From positions 186,001 to 250,000 of the forward strand of contig NZ_NTMH01000030.1 of assembly GCF_002307475.1 (NCBI RefSeq): a DNA stretch of 64,000 nucleotides, given 5' to 3'. Below, in pieces: positions 20,543 through 30,051 of the stretch. The stretch is from Pantoea allii. Lineage in GTDB: Bacteria; Pseudomonadota; Gammaproteobacteria; Enterobacterales; Enterobacteriaceae. The notes below the pieces were generated by a model, which was not told where the DNA came from, did no database searches, and saw only the letters and a list, made by a program, of their open reading frames with translations. The stretch's first letter is position 1. Each line of letters begins with the position of its first letter. A program made the position numbers and the translations under genes.

Positions 20543-21732
20543 TGGTAGAACGTGATGCGCCGTTATTGTCGCGCGGCATGATAGCGGTAATGGTGGCGCA
20601 GTTTTTCTCGGCGTTTGGCGATAATGCCCTGCTTTTTGCCACTCTGGCGCTGTTGAAAAACCAGTTCTATCCCGACTGGAGCCAACCGGTCCTGCAGATG
20701 CTGTTTGTCGCGACCTATATCCTGCTGGCCCCCTTTGTGGGGCAGATGGCTGACAGTTTTGCCAAAGGCCGGGTGATGATGTTTGCCAACAGCCTGAAGC
20801 TGCTGGGCGCGATGATCATCTGCTTTGGTTTTAATCCTTTCCTGGGTTACACCCTGGTGGGGATCGGCGCGGCGGCGTATTCGCCCGCCAAATACGGCAT
20901 CCTCGTGGAAATTGCCCATGACGAGAAGCTGGTTAAAGCCAACGGACTGATGGAAGCCTCGACCATTGCGGCCATCCTGCTCGGTTCTGTCGCGGGCGGC
21001 ATTCTGGCGGACTGGAATCTGGTTGCCGCGCTGGCGGTCTGCGCCCTGACCTATGCCGTGGCGGTAACGGCAAACCTGTTTATCCCCAAACTGCAGGCTG
21101 CACGTCCCGGCCAGAGCTGGAACTTTGCCGCGATGCTGCGCAGTTTTAGCCGCGCGACGCGCGTGCTGTGGCATAACCCTGAAACGCGCTTTTCCCTGCT
21201 CGGCACCAGCATGTTCTGGGGCGCTGGCGTCACGCTGCGTTTTCTGCTGGTGCTGTGGGTGCCGGTGGCGCTGGGTATCCAGGATAACAAAACCCCGACC
21301 ACGCTGAATGCCATGGTGGCGATAGGGATTGTGGTCGGTGCGGCGCTGGCGGCCAGGCTGGTGACGCTGGAAACCGTGCGCCGCTGTATGCCTGCCGGTG
21401 TTCTGATTGGGGTGATGGTAGTGATTTTCTCGCTGCAACATACCATGCTGAATGCTTACCTGCTGCTGCTGGTGATTGGCGTACTGGGCGGTTTTTTTGT
21501 AGTGCCGCTTAACGCGCTGTTGCAGGAGCGAGGCAAACAGAGCGTCGGCGCTGGCAATGCGATTGCGGTGCAGAACCTGGTTGAAAACACCGCCATGTTG
21601 GTGATGCTGGGGCTGTATACCTTAGCCATTCGGGCCGGTGCGCCTGCAGTGGCGACCGGCATCGGCTTCGGCGCGCTGTTTGCGCTGGCGATTACCGTAC
21701 TGTGGCTGTGGCGTCCGTCCTCCCGCACCTGA
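20539..21732 (+). CDS. lplT: Lysophospholipid transporter LplT
   Basis: This 397-residue major-facilitator-type inner-membrane protein flips lysophosphatidylethanolamine to the cytoplasmic side, where Aas re-acylates it. It has about 11-12 hydrophobic segments and the typical opening [21 protein letters not shown]. Translation is coupled to aas by an ATGA overlap. A strong stem-loop follows the stop codon. Confidence 0.96.
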   Translation: MMVERDAPLLSRGMIAVMVAQFFSAFGDNALLFATLALLKNQFYPDWSQPVLQMLFVATYILLAPFVGQMADSFAKGRVMMFANSLKLLGAMIICFGFNPFLGYTLVGIGAAAYSPAKYGILVEIAHDEKLVKANGLMEASTIAAILLGSVAGGILADWNLVAALAVCALTYAVAVTANLFIPKLQAARPGQSWNFAAMLRSFSRATRVLWHNPETRFSLLGTSMFWGAGVTLRFLLVLWVPVALGIQDNKTPTTLNAMVAIGIVVGAALAARLVTLETVRRCMPAGVLIGVMVVIFSLQHTMLNAYLLLLVIGVLGGFFVVPLNALLQERGKQSVGAGNAIAVQNLVENTAMLVMLGLYTLAIRAGAPAVATGIGFGALFALAITVLWLWRPSSRT

Positions 21733-21738
21733 TGTAAC

Positions 21739-21766
21739 AACGGCAGGACGCGCTGGCCCTGCCGTT
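21739..21766 (+). terminator. Stem-loop after lplT
   Basis: AACGGCAGG and CCTGCCGTT form a 9-bp stem with a 10-nt loop, 6 bp after the lplT stop. The following tract is pyrimidine-rich rather than pure T, so termination may be partial. Confidence 0.65.
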
Positions 21767-21973
21767 ATCTCCCTCTCTTCTTCTTCCTCTTCCTGACGCT
21801 GTCGCCAGTGAAACGGTGTCTCTTTTTTGGCGACGTTTTATATTTACTATTCAAAATAATATAGTTTATTTGATTATTGTTTTTTTCTGTTATTTTATTT
21901 TAATTACCATAACTTTTTGCAATGAATAATTAATTTAAACTTGAAATCGAATTCAAGGTTAAAAAATTTGAAA

Positions 21974-22000
21974 TAAATATTTATTTATTATTGCCGATTA
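21974..22000 (+). promoter_or_regulatory. FliA (sigma-28) promoter of the chemoreceptor gene
   Basis: TAAA (21974-21977), a spacer of exactly 15 bp and GCCGATTA (21993-22000) match the flagellar sigma-28 consensus TAAA-N15-GCCGATAA with one mismatch. It lies in an AT-rich leader about 50 bp before the receptor start codon, which ties the gene to the flagellar regulon. Confidence 0.8.
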
Positions 22001-22052
22001 ATTTCTGGCTTCCTTTGAGAATTCACTCGGGGAAAGAAAGGAGCTTGGTTTA

Positions 22053-23702
22053 ATGAATATGACGCAAAGACTCTCTCTGGCTTTTTCACTTCTGGCAGGT
22101 TCGTTAATTATTCTAGGGATCGTAACTATTTCACTTCTCTCAGGTTTTCAGGCGAGATTTGAATATGTGCAGGTAAACACGATTGATTCGCTCAAAGTGC
22201 TGAATCGGTTGGTAGATGAAAGTAATCGCCTCTCTGTGGCGTTATATCGACATCAGACCGAAGATGAGAGCGGTAAACTGGCCAGCCTTGAAACGGTGAT
22301 TCAAAAACGTATTGAGGATATTTCGACATTAACGAAATATTATTTCGATAATGATATTACCAATGACGAAGATCGGGCGATGACGGATAAGTCACTCCGG
22401 CTGATCGATGCCGTTAAACAAAGTCTGCCAGCGTTTCTCACGGCCTCCCGGTCGCATCAGAATGCACTCAGCCTGTCGTTGTTAAGTGATGGTGAAGGCA
22501 TTGGTGGCGCCATCACTCAGCTCAAAAGCAGTTATCGCAATCAGTTTGAGTTCAACAGTAAAATTGGCGAAGCATTGCGTCAGCAAAACCAACATATTTA
22601 TCAGTTGACCAAATGGGGCATGGTGGCCGGTATCGCACTGGCGATTATCGGCCTGGGCATGTTGACGATTTTAACCATCATGCGTGTCCGTCACAGCCTG
22701 AACGCCATTGGCGAGCTGATGGAGCGTGCCAGCACCCATCTTGATCTTTCCCTGAAGGCCGATGACAGCCGACGTGATGAAGTTGGCATTATGGCGCGGT
22801 CTTATAATCGTCTGATGGAAAGCATCTCCGCCGCCTTGCATGCGGTCAGCAGCGCTTCACAGTCGGTCAGCAGTGCGTCGGGCCAGATTGCGGCGGGCAA
22901 TGAGGACCTGTCTGCCCGTACGGAAGAGCAGGCCGCCTCGCTGGAGCAAACTGCGGCCAGCATGACCCAAATCAGCGAAACCGTCAGGCAGACCGCAGAC
23001 AACACGCGCCAGGCAAGTCACCTTGCAGAAAACACGCGCAATCTCTCCGACACCAGTTCAGCCGCGCTCAATACGATGCTGGAGACAATGCAGGCGATTC
23101 GTGACAGCTCGGGTAAGGTGGGGGAGATTATTACCCTGATTGAAGGCATTGCGTTTCAGACCAATATTCTGGCGCTGAACGCGGCGGTCGAAGCGGCCCG
23201 CGCAGGGGAACATGGGCGCGGCTTTGCGGTTGTGGCGGGCGAAGTGCGCAATCTGTCGCAGCGGTCCACCACCGCCGCCCGTGAAATCAAAGCGCTGATT
23301 CAGACGTCCAATGGGTTGATCGCATCGGGAACGTCCCAGGCGGATAACGTGAATCACAATATGGAGACGATGCGCGGTGCGGTCAGTCAGGTCACCGATC
23401 TGGTTAACGAAATCGCCGCTGCGGCCACCGAGCAGAGTCAGGGCATTTCGCAGGTTCATCAGGCGGTTAATCAGATGGACGATGTGACTCAGCAGAATGC
23501 GGCCCTGGTCGAAGAAGCCTCAGCCGCGTCGCTCTCTTTACAGGAGCAGGCTGATACGCTTGCTGCGCTGGTGCGGAAGTTTACGCTCGCAGGCCCGCAG
23601 GCGGCGGTAGTCATGCCTCGGGCTAAACCCGCAGCCGTTGTGGCATCCAGACCGGCGCTGGCCCTGGCGGCAGGCGGGCAGGATAACTGGCAAAGCTTTT
23701 AA
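22053..23702 (+). CDS. Methyl-accepting chemotaxis protein
   Basis: This 549-residue transmembrane chemoreceptor has TM1 at about 10-30, a periplasmic four-helix-bundle-type sensor of about 155 residues, TM2 at about 188-210, a HAMP domain and the signalling hairpin. The tip carries the conserved core [20 protein letters not shown]. The C-terminal residues NWQSF resemble the NWETF tether that recruits CheR/CheB in Tsr and Tar, so it is probably self-sufficient for methylation. The ligand cannot be deduced. A sigma-28 promoter precedes it and an intrinsic terminator follows. Confidence 0.95.
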   Translation: MNMTQRLSLAFSLLAGSLIILGIVTISLLSGFQARFEYVQVNTIDSLKVLNRLVDESNRLSVALYRHQTEDESGKLASLETVIQKRIEDISTLTKYYFDNDITNDEDRAMTDKSLRLIDAVKQSLPAFLTASRSHQNALSLSLLSDGEGIGGAITQLKSSYRNQFEFNSKIGEALRQQNQHIYQLTKWGMVAGIALAIIGLGMLTILTIMRVRHSLNAIGELMERASTHLDLSLKADDSRRDEVGIMARSYNRLMESISAALHAVSSASQSVSSASGQIAAGNEDLSARTEEQAASLEQTAASMTQISETVRQTADNTRQASHLAENTRNLSDTSSAALNTMLETMQAIRDSSGKVGEIITLIEGIAFQTNILALNAAVEAARAGEHGRGFAVVAGEVRNLSQRSTTAAREIKALIQTSNGLIASGTSQADNVNHNMETMRGAVSQVTDLVNEIAAAATEQSQGISQVHQAVNQMDDVTQQNAALVEEASAASLSLQEQADTLAALVRKFTLAGPQAAVVMPRAKPAAVVASRPALALAAGGQDNWQSF

Positions 23703-23780
23703 GATGACGGGTCTGAAAGCAGAGTAACAGGTCGGCGGTGAGAAGGGCAGGTCCCTCGTTTTACACCAGGCCGAAAGCAG

Positions 23781-23809
23781 CGTGCGCACTCAGCAGTGCG
23801 CACGTTTTT
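23781..23809 (+). terminator. Intrinsic terminator after the chemoreceptor
   Basis: CGTGCGCAC, a 6-nt loop and GTGCGCACG form a 9-bp stem followed by five Ts. It ends 1 bp before the stop codon of the convergent ridA. Confidence 0.9.
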
Positions 23810-23810
23810 A

Positions 23811-24197
23811 TCAACGACGCAGCGCGATCGCTTCAATCTCAATCTTCACGTCTTTTGGCAGACGGGCCACTTCCACGCAGGAACGCGCCGGGAAGGGCGC
23901 ATTATGCTCGGTAAAAAAGGCTTCGTAGGTGGCGTTTACGGTGGCAAAGTCATTCAGATCTTTCACGAAGACCGTGGTCTTCACGATATCGGCAACCTTC
24001 AGGCCCGCCGCTTCCACGATCGCCTTCACGTTTTCCAGCGACTGACGCGCCTGTGCTGAGACGTCTTCGGCGACGTCGCCCGTGGCCGGGTTCACCGGAA
24101 TCTGACCCGAGGTGATGATCATGTTGCCGAGATCAACGCCCTGCACGTATGGGCCGATAGCCGCTGGGGCTTTTTCCGTACTGATTTCACGAGACAT
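23811..24197 (-). CDS. ridA: 2-iminobutanoate/2-iminopropanoate deaminase RidA
   Basis: This YjgF/YER057c/UK114-family protein (128 residues) hydrolyses reactive enamine/imine intermediates from PLP enzymes such as threonine dehydratase. It shows the family segments APAAIGPYVQGVDLGN, TSGQIPVNPATG and the C-terminal RSCVEVARLPKDVKIEIEAIA, with the conserved Arg that binds the substrate carboxylate. The start aligned with E. coli RidA is the second of two adjacent ATGs. It lies downstream of pyrBI in the same direction, as in E. coli. Confidence 0.96.
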   Translation of the reverse strand: MSREISTEKAPAAIGPYVQGVDLGNMIITSGQIPVNPATGDVAEDVSAQARQSLENVKAIVEAAGLKVADIVKTTVFVKDLNDFATVNATYEAFFTEHNAPFPARSCVEVARLPKDVKIEIEAIALRR

Positions 24198-24279
24198 CAT
24201 TTCTCCTTAGATAAAGGCCGTGGCAGCAAAGGCGCTGCCCGCCATAAAACGCGGTTCATTATAAGCGCGGCAGGGCCGA

Positions 24280-24744
24280 TTAAAAGTGACCCAATACCAC
24301 ATGACGGGCGAACTCTTTCTCACAGTATTTACATTTCAGGTGCACCTCATCGGCGCGATGCTTCACGGCAAAGCTGGAGCACACCGGTTCGCTGCGACTG
24401 ATGCAGTTGCTGTTCGGACAGGTCAGCACCCGGTCTATCCGGTCCGGCAACGTGGGCGCGATCTTGGCGACCACTTCATAATCATCAATGCGGTTGACGG
24501 TGGCGTGCGGCGCATAAAACGCCAGCTGATTGATCTGATCTTCCGTAAGGTAAGTGTTTTCGATCTTAATCAGATCTTTACGGCCCATCTCACCGGATGG
24601 CAGGTTCAGGCCGATGGTGATGCGCTGGTCGGTTTCGGTCAGACGAAACAGCGACAGGAGCTTAAAGCCCACCTGCGCAGGGATATGGTCGATAACCGTG
24701 CCATTTTTGATGGCTTCAACCTGCAGTTTGTTATCCTGGCTCAT
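24280..24744 (-). CDS. pyrI: Aspartate carbamoyltransferase regulatory chain
   Basis: This 154-residue regulatory subunit of ATCase binds CTP and ATP through its N-terminal allosteric domain. It contacts PyrB through a C-terminal zinc domain whose four cysteines are visible (CPNSNC and CKYC). The enzyme commits carbamoyl phosphate to pyrimidine synthesis. It follows pyrB after 11 bp in one operon. Confidence 0.98.
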   Translation of the reverse strand: MSQDNKLQVEAIKNGTVIDHIPAQVGFKLLSLFRLTETDQRITIGLNLPSGEMGRKDLIKIENTYLTEDQINQLAFYAPHATVNRIDDYEVVAKIAPTLPDRIDRVLTCPNSNCISRSEPVCSSFAVKHRADEVHLKCKYCEKEFARHVVLGHF

Positions 24745-24755
24745 ACTGTCACTCC

Positions 24756-25691
24756 TTACAGGGCGGTGTCGCGGTTTAAGACCAGTGCCAGCAAAGCCTG
24801 GCGTGCGTAGATGCCGTTACCGGCCTGCTGGAAGTACCAGGCGTACGGCGTGCTGTCCACGTCGGTGGTGATTTCATCAATGCGCGGCAGCGGATGCAGC
24901 ACCTTCATGTTATCGCGGGCACCGTTCAGGTCTGCCGCGCGTAAAATAAACTGCGCTTTGACGTTGGCATATTCGGATGGATCGAGCCGCTCTTTCTGCA
25001 CCCGCGTCATGTAGAGAATATCCAGCTCCGGCATCACCTCTTCGAAACTGTCGTGGCGTGACCAGGCAATATTCTGCTCATCCAGCATATCCGTAATATA
25101 GGCCGGCATCGCCAGCGCATCCGGGGCGATAAAGAAGAAGCGGTTGCCGTCAAACTTGGCCAGCGCCTGGGTCAGTGAGTGCACGGTGCGACCATATTTC
25201 AGATCACCGACCATCGCCACGTTCAGGTTGCTGAGTCGGCCCTGGGTTTCATGGATGGTAAACAGGTCCAGCAGGGTTTGCGTAGGATGCTGGTTTGCCC
25301 CGTCTCCGGCATTCAGAATCGGAATGCCATTGGAAAACTCCGTAGCCAGTCGCGCAGCGCCCTCCTGCGGGTGACGCATTACAATGGCATCCACGTAGGT
25401 GCTGATCACGGAAATGGTATCGGCCAGGGTTTCCCCTTTTTTGCCCAACGAGGTATTGCTGCCGTCGGCAAAGCCCACTGCGGACGCGCCCAGGCGATGT
25501 ATCGCGGTTTCAAATGACAGTCGGGTGCGGGTCGAGGCTTCGAAGAAGCAACTGGCTATCACGTTATGCTTCAGCAGTTCCGGCTGAGGGTGGTTTTTTA
25601 GCTGCGCAGCGGTGTGCAGCACCAGCTCCAGCTCGTCGCGGCTGAGATCGTTAATTGAAATGATATGCTTGCGATATAGCGGGTTAGCCAT
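24756..25691 (-). CDS. pyrB: Aspartate carbamoyltransferase catalytic chain
   Basis: This 311-residue catalytic subunit of ATCase makes carbamoyl-aspartate from carbamoyl phosphate and aspartate. The carbamoyl-phosphate loop STRTR and the HPLPR motif are present. It is the first structural gene of pyrBI and is preceded by a leader peptide gene and an attenuator, so expression should follow UTP levels by transcription-translation coupling. Confidence 0.98.
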   Translation of the reverse strand: MANPLYRKHIISINDLSRDELELVLHTAAQLKNHPQPELLKHNVIASCFFEASTRTRLSFETAIHRLGASAVGFADGSNTSLGKKGETLADTISVISTYVDAIVMRHPQEGAARLATEFSNGIPILNAGDGANQHPTQTLLDLFTIHETQGRLSNLNVAMVGDLKYGRTVHSLTQALAKFDGNRFFFIAPDALAMPAYITDMLDEQNIAWSRHDSFEEVMPELDILYMTRVQKERLDPSEYANVKAQFILRAADLNGARDNMKVLHPLPRIDEITTDVDSTPYAWYFQQAGNGIYARQALLALVLNRDTAL

Positions 25692-25723
25692 AGCTCTCTC
25701 CTCTGCGCGGCCGGATAACGGAC

Positions 25724-25754
25724 AAAAAAAAGCCCCTTATACAGGGGCTTTTTT
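25724..25754 (-). terminator. pyrBI attenuator
   Basis: On the minus strand, AAAAAAGCCCC and GGGGCTTTTTT enclose a 7-nt loop and eight Ts follow. It lies 33 bp before the pyrB start codon. The pyrL stop codon lies in the loop, so a ribosome close behind RNA polymerase would prevent hairpin formation, as known for E. coli pyrBI at low UTP. The upstream TTTCTTTCC tract fits the U-rich pause region. Confidence 0.93.
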
Positions 25755-25841
25755 AAGATCGGTTCGATGACGGAAAGAAACAGCGGTGCCGCCTGCATTG
25801 AGGCGAGGTAGCGCGTCACATTGTCCACGATGCTGTTGCAT
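25737..25841 (-). CDS. pyrL: pyrBI operon leader peptide
   Basis: This 34-codon open frame starts at an ATG preceded by GGAGGAAAC, by far the best ribosome-binding site in the leader. It begins MQQHRGQCDALPRLNAGG and ends with TAA inside the attenuator loop (25737-25739). The sequence is not obviously like E. coli PyrL, but the place, the U-rich middle and the stop in the attenuator define its role. Another minus-strand frame that starts at 25867 and runs into pyrB lacks such a ribosome-binding site. Confidence 0.85.
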   Translation of the reverse strand: MQQHRGQCDALPRLNAGGTAVSFRHRTDLKKAPV

Positions 25842-25865
25842 GTTTCCTCCGGCAAATTGTGGCGC

Positions 25866-25893
25866 ATTATACGCCATCAGGAATGTGCATCAA
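25866..25893 (-). promoter_or_regulatory. pyrBI promoter
   Basis: On the minus strand, TTGATG (25888-25893), a 16-bp spacer and TATAAT (25866-25871) form a near-consensus sigma-70 promoter just upstream of the pyrL ribosome-binding site. Confidence 0.8.
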
Positions 25894-25933
25894 GGAAAAA
25901 TCGCGCAGCAGGTAAACGTTTGCGGTTGCCGGA

Positions 25934-26941
25934 TCAGCGCTGTCCCAGGGTGGCTACCATCACCGCTTTAATGGTGTGCATACGGTTTTCCGCCTGGTCA
26001 AAGACGATGCTGTGTGCCGATTCGAAGACGTCATTGCTGACTTCCATTCCATCCTGCAGGCCATACTGTTCCGCCATCTGACGGCCCAGCGTGGTCTGAT
26101 CGTCATGAAATGCCGGTAAGCAGTGCAGGAATTTCACCTGCGGGTTGCCGGTCAGCGCCAGCATTGCACTGTTCACCTGGTAGTTGCGCAGCAGGGCAAT
26201 GCGTTCTTCCCACACTGCTTTCGCTTCACCCATGGAAACCCAGACATCTGTATAGATGAAATCGGCACCTTTAACGCCTTCGGCGATATCGTCTGTCAGC
26301 GTGATTTTGCCGCCGGTCTTCTCTGCGACCTGACGGCATTGTGCCACCAGTCCGGCTTCCGGCCAGCAGCTTTGTGGCGCGACCATACGCAAATCTAAGC
26401 CAACCTGCGCGGCGGCTTCCAGCATGCTGTTGCCCATGTTGTTGCGCGCATCGCCCACGTACACCAGCGTCATCTCGCTGAGCGGCTTGCCTGGCAGGTG
26501 TTCCTGCATGGTCAGCAGATCGGCCAGCAACTGCGTCGGGTGGAACTCGGTGGTCAGGCCGTTCCAGACCGGTACACCGGCATGTTCAGCCAGGGTTTCG
26601 ACCAGCGCCTGGCCGTAACCACGGTACTGAATGCCGTCATACATGCGGCCCAGCACGCGCGCGGTATCTTTCATCGACTCTTTATGGCCGATCTGGCTAC
26701 CGCTTGGGCCAAGGTAAGTCACGTTTGCACCCTGATCGTATGCGGCAACTTCGAAAGAGCATCGGGTACGGGTCGAGTCTTTTTCGAAGATGAGCGCGAT
26801 GTTTTTGCCTTTCAGGTATTGGGTTTCACTGGCGGTTTTTTTTGCGCGTTTTAATTCGGCGGACAGGCTCAGCAAATAGTCAATTTCCGCCGGGGTAAAA
26901 TCCAGCAGCCTGAGGAAATGACGTTGATACAACTGACTCAT
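25934..26941 (-). CDS. argI: Ornithine carbamoyltransferase
   Basis: This 335-residue enzyme forms citrulline from ornithine and carbamoyl phosphate in arginine synthesis. It has the carbamoyl-phosphate motif STRTR, the FHPTQ segment and the ornithine-binding HCLPAFH. The frame extends 8 codons upstream, but [15 protein letters not shown] is the usual family start. Two ARG boxes lie upstream, so ArgR repression is expected. The paralogue name argI (rather than argF) follows the position next to pyrBI and rraB, as in E. coli. Confidence 0.97.
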   Translation of the reverse strand: MSQLYQRHFLRLLDFTPAEIDYLLSLSAELKRAKKTASETQYLKGKNIALIFEKDSTRTRCSFEVAAYDQGANVTYLGPSGSQIGHKESMKDTARVLGRMYDGIQYRGYGQALVETLAEHAGVPVWNGLTTEFHPTQLLADLLTMQEHLPGKPLSEMTLVYVGDARNNMGNSMLEAAAQVGLDLRMVAPQSCWPEAGLVAQCRQVAEKTGGKITLTDDIAEGVKGADFIYTDVWVSMGEAKAVWEERIALLRNYQVNSAMLALTGNPQVKFLHCLPAFHDDQTTLGRQMAEQYGLQDGMEVSNDVFESAHSIVFDQAENRMHTIKAVMVATLGQR

Positions 26942-26965
26942 ACAGCACTCCGGTACGGGTTTCAT

Positions 26966-27008
26966 AATGAATTAAAATTCAATCTAACCGTATGAATATG
27001 CATTTTCA
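26966..27008 (-). promoter_or_regulatory. ARG boxes upstream of argI
   Basis: The 18-mer at 26966-26983 contains TGAATTAAAATTCA, a perfect ARG-box core. A second, weaker box (TGAATATGCATTTTCA, 26993-27008) lies a short distance upstream. Paired boxes are the known binding platform of the ArgR hexamer. Confidence 0.85.
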
Positions 27009-27104
27009 ACCCTGGCGAGAATAATCTTTTATGTTTTGTGTAGTGGCGCGACAGGCAGTATGGGAAAATAATCACTTATTGCCGAACTCAGAGAGGATAT
27101 CGCC

Positions 27105-27527
27105 ATGGCATTTGAAGCATTGTTGGAAGAGCAGCGTGAAGAGACGCGGCTGATCATCGAAGAACTGTTAGAGGATGGCAGCGATCCCGATGCGCTCTAT
27201 ACCATTGAGCACCATCTCTCCTGTAACAACTTCGACTCGCTCGAAAAAGCGGCGGTGGACGCCTTTAAACTGGGCTATGAAGTCACCGAGCCAGAAGAGC
27301 TGGAGCTGGAAGACGGCACGACCGTGATGTGCGTGGACATTCTCAGCGAAGGCGCGCTGAAAGCGGAAATCATCGATGCCCAGGTAGAGCAGCTGGTAAA
27401 CCTGGTGGCGAAATACAACGTTGACTACGACGGCTGGGGCACCTATTTCGAAGATCCGAATGCCCCTGATGACGATGAAGACGACGGCGAGGCTATCGAC
27501 GAAGACGACAACGGTATTCGTCATTAA
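27105..27527 (+). CDS. rraB: Ribonuclease E inhibitor RraB
   Basis: This 140-residue very acidic protein is RraB (YjgD). It binds the C-terminal scaffold region of RNase E and changes degradosome composition, lowering turnover of some mRNAs. It opens [27 protein letters not shown] in outline and has a C-terminal run of Asp and Glu residues. It reads divergently from argI, as in E. coli. Confidence 0.96.
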   Translation: MAFEALLEEQREETRLIIEELLEDGSDPDALYTIEHHLSCNNFDSLEKAAVDAFKLGYEVTEPEELELEDGTTVMCVDILSEGALKAEIIDAQVEQLVNLVAKYNVDYDGWGTYFEDPNAPDDDEDDGEAIDEDDNGIRH

Positions 27528-27536
27528 TTAACGCCG

Positions 27537-27560
27537 GGCGGAGCCTGCTCCGCCTTTTCT
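27537..27560 (+). terminator. Intrinsic terminator after rraB
   Basis: GGCGGAGC and GCTCCGCC form an 8-bp stem with a 2-nt spacer (in practice a 4-nt loop) followed by TTTTCT. It separates rraB from miaE. Confidence 0.85.
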
Positions 27561-27584
27561 GTTCCCCTGTGTTGTCTGACCGTC

Positions 27585-28346
27585 ATGAATTACGCACCCT
27601 TACTTGAACCCATACATCAGTTTTTACGCTGCCGCACACCTCAGGCCTGGATTGATGAGGCGCGCAAACCGGAAAACCTGACTCTGCTGCTCACCGATCA
27701 TCTGGTGTGCGAACTCAAAGCGGCCCAGACCGCGGTGTGGCTGATCCGCAAATACGTTGCCGACAAGCCCAGCGGTGACCAGATTCTGGCCTGGCTGAAG
27801 CCTTACGAGAATTTTATCTTTCGTGAGGACGGCGACAGCGATTTTATCAATGCGCATAAAACGCTGACCAAAGCCATTATCGTGCGCAACGAACTGCCGT
27901 GGGCTGACGATCTGGTTGAGAAGATGGTGCTGCTGATCAAAGAAGAGCTGCACCACTTTTATCAGGTGTGGGAAATTATGCAGTCGCGTGGGCTGGTTTA
28001 TCAGAAAATCACCTCAAGCCGTTATGCGAAAGGTCTGCTGCGTGAAGTGACCACCCACGAACCCGATACGCTGGTGGATAAGCTGATTTGCGGTGCCTAT
28101 ATTGAGGCGCGCTCCTGCGAGCGTTTCGCCAGCCTGGCACCTTACCTGGACAGCGAATTAGAGAAGTTCTATATCTCGTTGTTGCGCTCAGAAGCCCGTC
28201 ATTATCAGGACTATCTGACGCTGGCGGCGCAGATTTCGCCAAAAGATATTACGGCGCGCGTGCGGGCGATTGGTGAGGCGGAGGCGAAGCTCATTGCTGA
28301 GCCGGACAAGGAGCTGCGCTTTCACAGCGGTGTGCCGGCGTTCTGA
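27585..28346 (+). CDS. miaE: tRNA 2-methylthio-N6-isopentenyladenosine hydroxylase
   Basis: This 253-residue ferritin-like diiron enzyme hydroxylates the isopentenyl group of ms2i6A37 in tRNAs reading UNN codons. Iron ligands are visible as ExxH pairs: EELHHFYQVW and EARHYQDYL, plus EARSCERF. The gene is known from Salmonella and is absent from E. coli K-12. It lies near argI in Salmonella too, so this placement is conserved. Confidence 0.95.
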   Translation: MNYAPLLEPIHQFLRCRTPQAWIDEARKPENLTLLLTDHLVCELKAAQTAVWLIRKYVADKPSGDQILAWLKPYENFIFREDGDSDFINAHKTLTKAIIVRNELPWADDLVEKMVLLIKEELHHFYQVWEIMQSRGLVYQKITSSRYAKGLLREVTTHEPDTLVDKLICGAYIEARSCERFASLAPYLDSELEKFYISLLRSEARHYQDYLTLAAQISPKDITARVRAIGEAEAKLIAEPDKELRFHSGVPAF

Positions 28347-28350
28347 TGAG

Positions 28351-28381
28351 AGTAAACGGTCTCTATCTATGACCGTTTACT
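28351..28381 (+). terminator. Terminator after miaE
   Basis: AGTAAACGGTC and GACCGTTTACT form an 11-bp stem with a 9-nt loop, starting 4 bp after the miaE stop and followed by GTTTG. Confidence 0.75.
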
Positions 28382-28576
28382 GTTTGTAAATGGAATCAGA
28401 TAGAATTTATTTATAATAAAAAGATAAATATTAAGTGTTAGTTTAATGCGAATGCGTTATCTCAGATAAATATAATTTGCGTCACTCATCACAGAATGTT
28501 TTTTCTGCTCTGATTTTTATTTGCGGAATAAGTATATTGCTCTTGCCGAATTAGGGTTGTTATTTTTCAAGCAAAA

Positions 28577-28628
28577 CCTGATTCATAATTCTTCTCTGCC
28601 AGAGAGGATTATGAATCGGGTTTTTTTT
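28577..28628 (+). terminator. Long intrinsic terminator in the miaE-porin intergenic region
   Basis: A 13-pair outer stem (28577-28589 with 28608-28620, one T-G pair) and a 5-pair inner stem are followed by eight Ts. The AT-rich stretch from 28382 to 28576 holds no open frame I can support. As miaE already has its own terminator, this hairpin must end either a small RNA encoded in that stretch or an attenuated leader of the downstream porin operon. Confidence 0.85.
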
Positions 28629-28712
28629 CGTCGGGTATAACCCGGAAACAGAATTAGCGACTTTCTTTGAGGCCACTTTTCCTGAAAAGCGTTTAATGGA
28701 AGGATTCATAAA

Positions 28713-30041
28713 ATGAGGAGAAAGACCTGTATTTCGCTATTTATCTTGCCCTTTTTGCAGCCACCTGTTGCATGGGCTGAGTCTTCGCAAGCGTTAGCGC
28801 TCTCTGACTCCGCTTTCCTGCGCGATTCTCAGTTCAATCTCAGGCTGCGTAATCACTGGAAGTATCTCAAGGAAAATGAAGCACAGCCTGTCACTGTTCA
28901 TAATGCCTGGGGACAGGCGGCCAGTCTGAATTTTCGTTCCGGCTATCTGTGGGACTGGCTGGGATTTGATGCAACCTATACCCGAGCGATCAGGCTGGCA
29001 GCCAGCGACAACTTTGCTACGCGCGGCCTGCTTTACGACAGCGGCGGTAATCAGCGAAAAGCTGATGCGCATGGCTTTAGCAAGTTTGGTCAGCGCTATC
29101 TGAAAGTGAAGCTGGGCGACGGGCACGCAGGATTGGAAGGGAAAGCGGGCTGGCAGGCATTAAAAAATACCGGCGTGCTGACCACCACTGACCGCTTATC
29201 ACGCAATAGTTACTTAGGCTATAGCGGCATGCTCAGCGGACAGAAGGTGCGGCTGGATTTGGCTTACGTGACGAAAACGATCCGACACGACTCGCCAGAC
29301 AGTCTTGCCCTACAAACGCAGGACAAACGGAAAATTGCTGCGATCTATACGGGCGGCCTGAGCTATAACGGTGAACGCGGACGGTTCACTTATGCATTTG
29401 GCGAAGCGGACGCCTACCAGCGTCGCCATGTTATCGAAGCGAGTTACTCCCTTTCTCCGCACTGGCGTTTGTCCTCTCAAGTTTATGGCAGTCAGGGGCT
29501 GGAAAATTATAAAAGGATGTCCGCCAGCACAAGATCGTTCGATGATAACGCGTGGCATTATGTTGGTGAAGCTGAATGGATTAACACTGGATGGACACAT
29601 AAATTCGCTGCCGCCTGGAGCGCCGCGCCCAAACATAATGCGGTGGGATATTATGCACGCCCGCTGACCAAAAATACCCGTGGTCGTTTTAACTCGCTGA
29701 CTTCTGCCGGAAAAGATTACACCCGCGATAAAGAACTTGCGCTGGTGTCGCAGACGATGTTTGAAATCTCAAAAGGCGTGTTTAGTGGCATTCAGATTAA
29801 TTATGGACAGTTTACTTATCGTCATCAGCGTATACGTTCGGGGGAATTTGCGCTCATCAATCGTTTCACTGAACCTCATCCCGCCCTGAAGAATTTATCG
29901 ATTTTTACATTGTTCGGCTATGGCTGGTCCTACAAAAATAATAAAGAAACACCCGTTTTTAATGCGCAAGGAAGGTATATGCGTTCTCCCAACCTGTCTG
30001 CGGAGATTGCGGTTGAGTATAAATTAAACCTGTTTAAATAA
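28713..30041 (+). CDS. OprD-family outer-membrane porin
   Basis: This 442-residue protein has a signal peptide ending AWA (cleavage before ESSQAL). Its mature start SAFLRDSQFNLRLRNHWKY is the typical opening of OprD-family porins (SFLxDSxxxLxxRNxY). Alternating amphipathic strands follow, fitting an 18-strand barrel. OprD members take up small solutes such as basic amino acids, aromatic acids and peptides; the substrate here is unknown. It forms a two-gene operon with a periplasmic histidine phosphatase 10 bp downstream. Confidence 0.85.
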   Translation: MRRKTCISLFILPFLQPPVAWAESSQALALSDSAFLRDSQFNLRLRNHWKYLKENEAQPVTVHNAWGQAASLNFRSGYLWDWLGFDATYTRAIRLAASDNFATRGLLYDSGGNQRKADAHGFSKFGQRYLKVKLGDGHAGLEGKAGWQALKNTGVLTTTDRLSRNSYLGYSGMLSGQKVRLDLAYVTKTIRHDSPDSLALQTQDKRKIAAIYTGGLSYNGERGRFTYAFGEADAYQRRHVIEASYSLSPHWRLSSQVYGSQGLENYKRMSASTRSFDDNAWHYVGEAEWINTGWTHKFAAAWSAAPKHNAVGYYARPLTKNTRGRFNSLTSAGKDYTRDKELALVSQTMFEISKGVFSGIQINYGQFTYRHQRIRSGEFALINRFTEPHPALKNLSIFTLFGYGWSYKNNKETPVFNAQGRYMRSPNLSAEIAVEYKLNLFK

Positions 30042-30051
30042 GGAAAATACG

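Noticed and set aside
25598..25867. 89-codon minus-strand frame over the pyrBI leader as the leader peptide
   Set aside because: It lacks a good ribosome-binding site and runs into pyrB. The frame from 25841 has GGAGG and stops in the attenuator loop.
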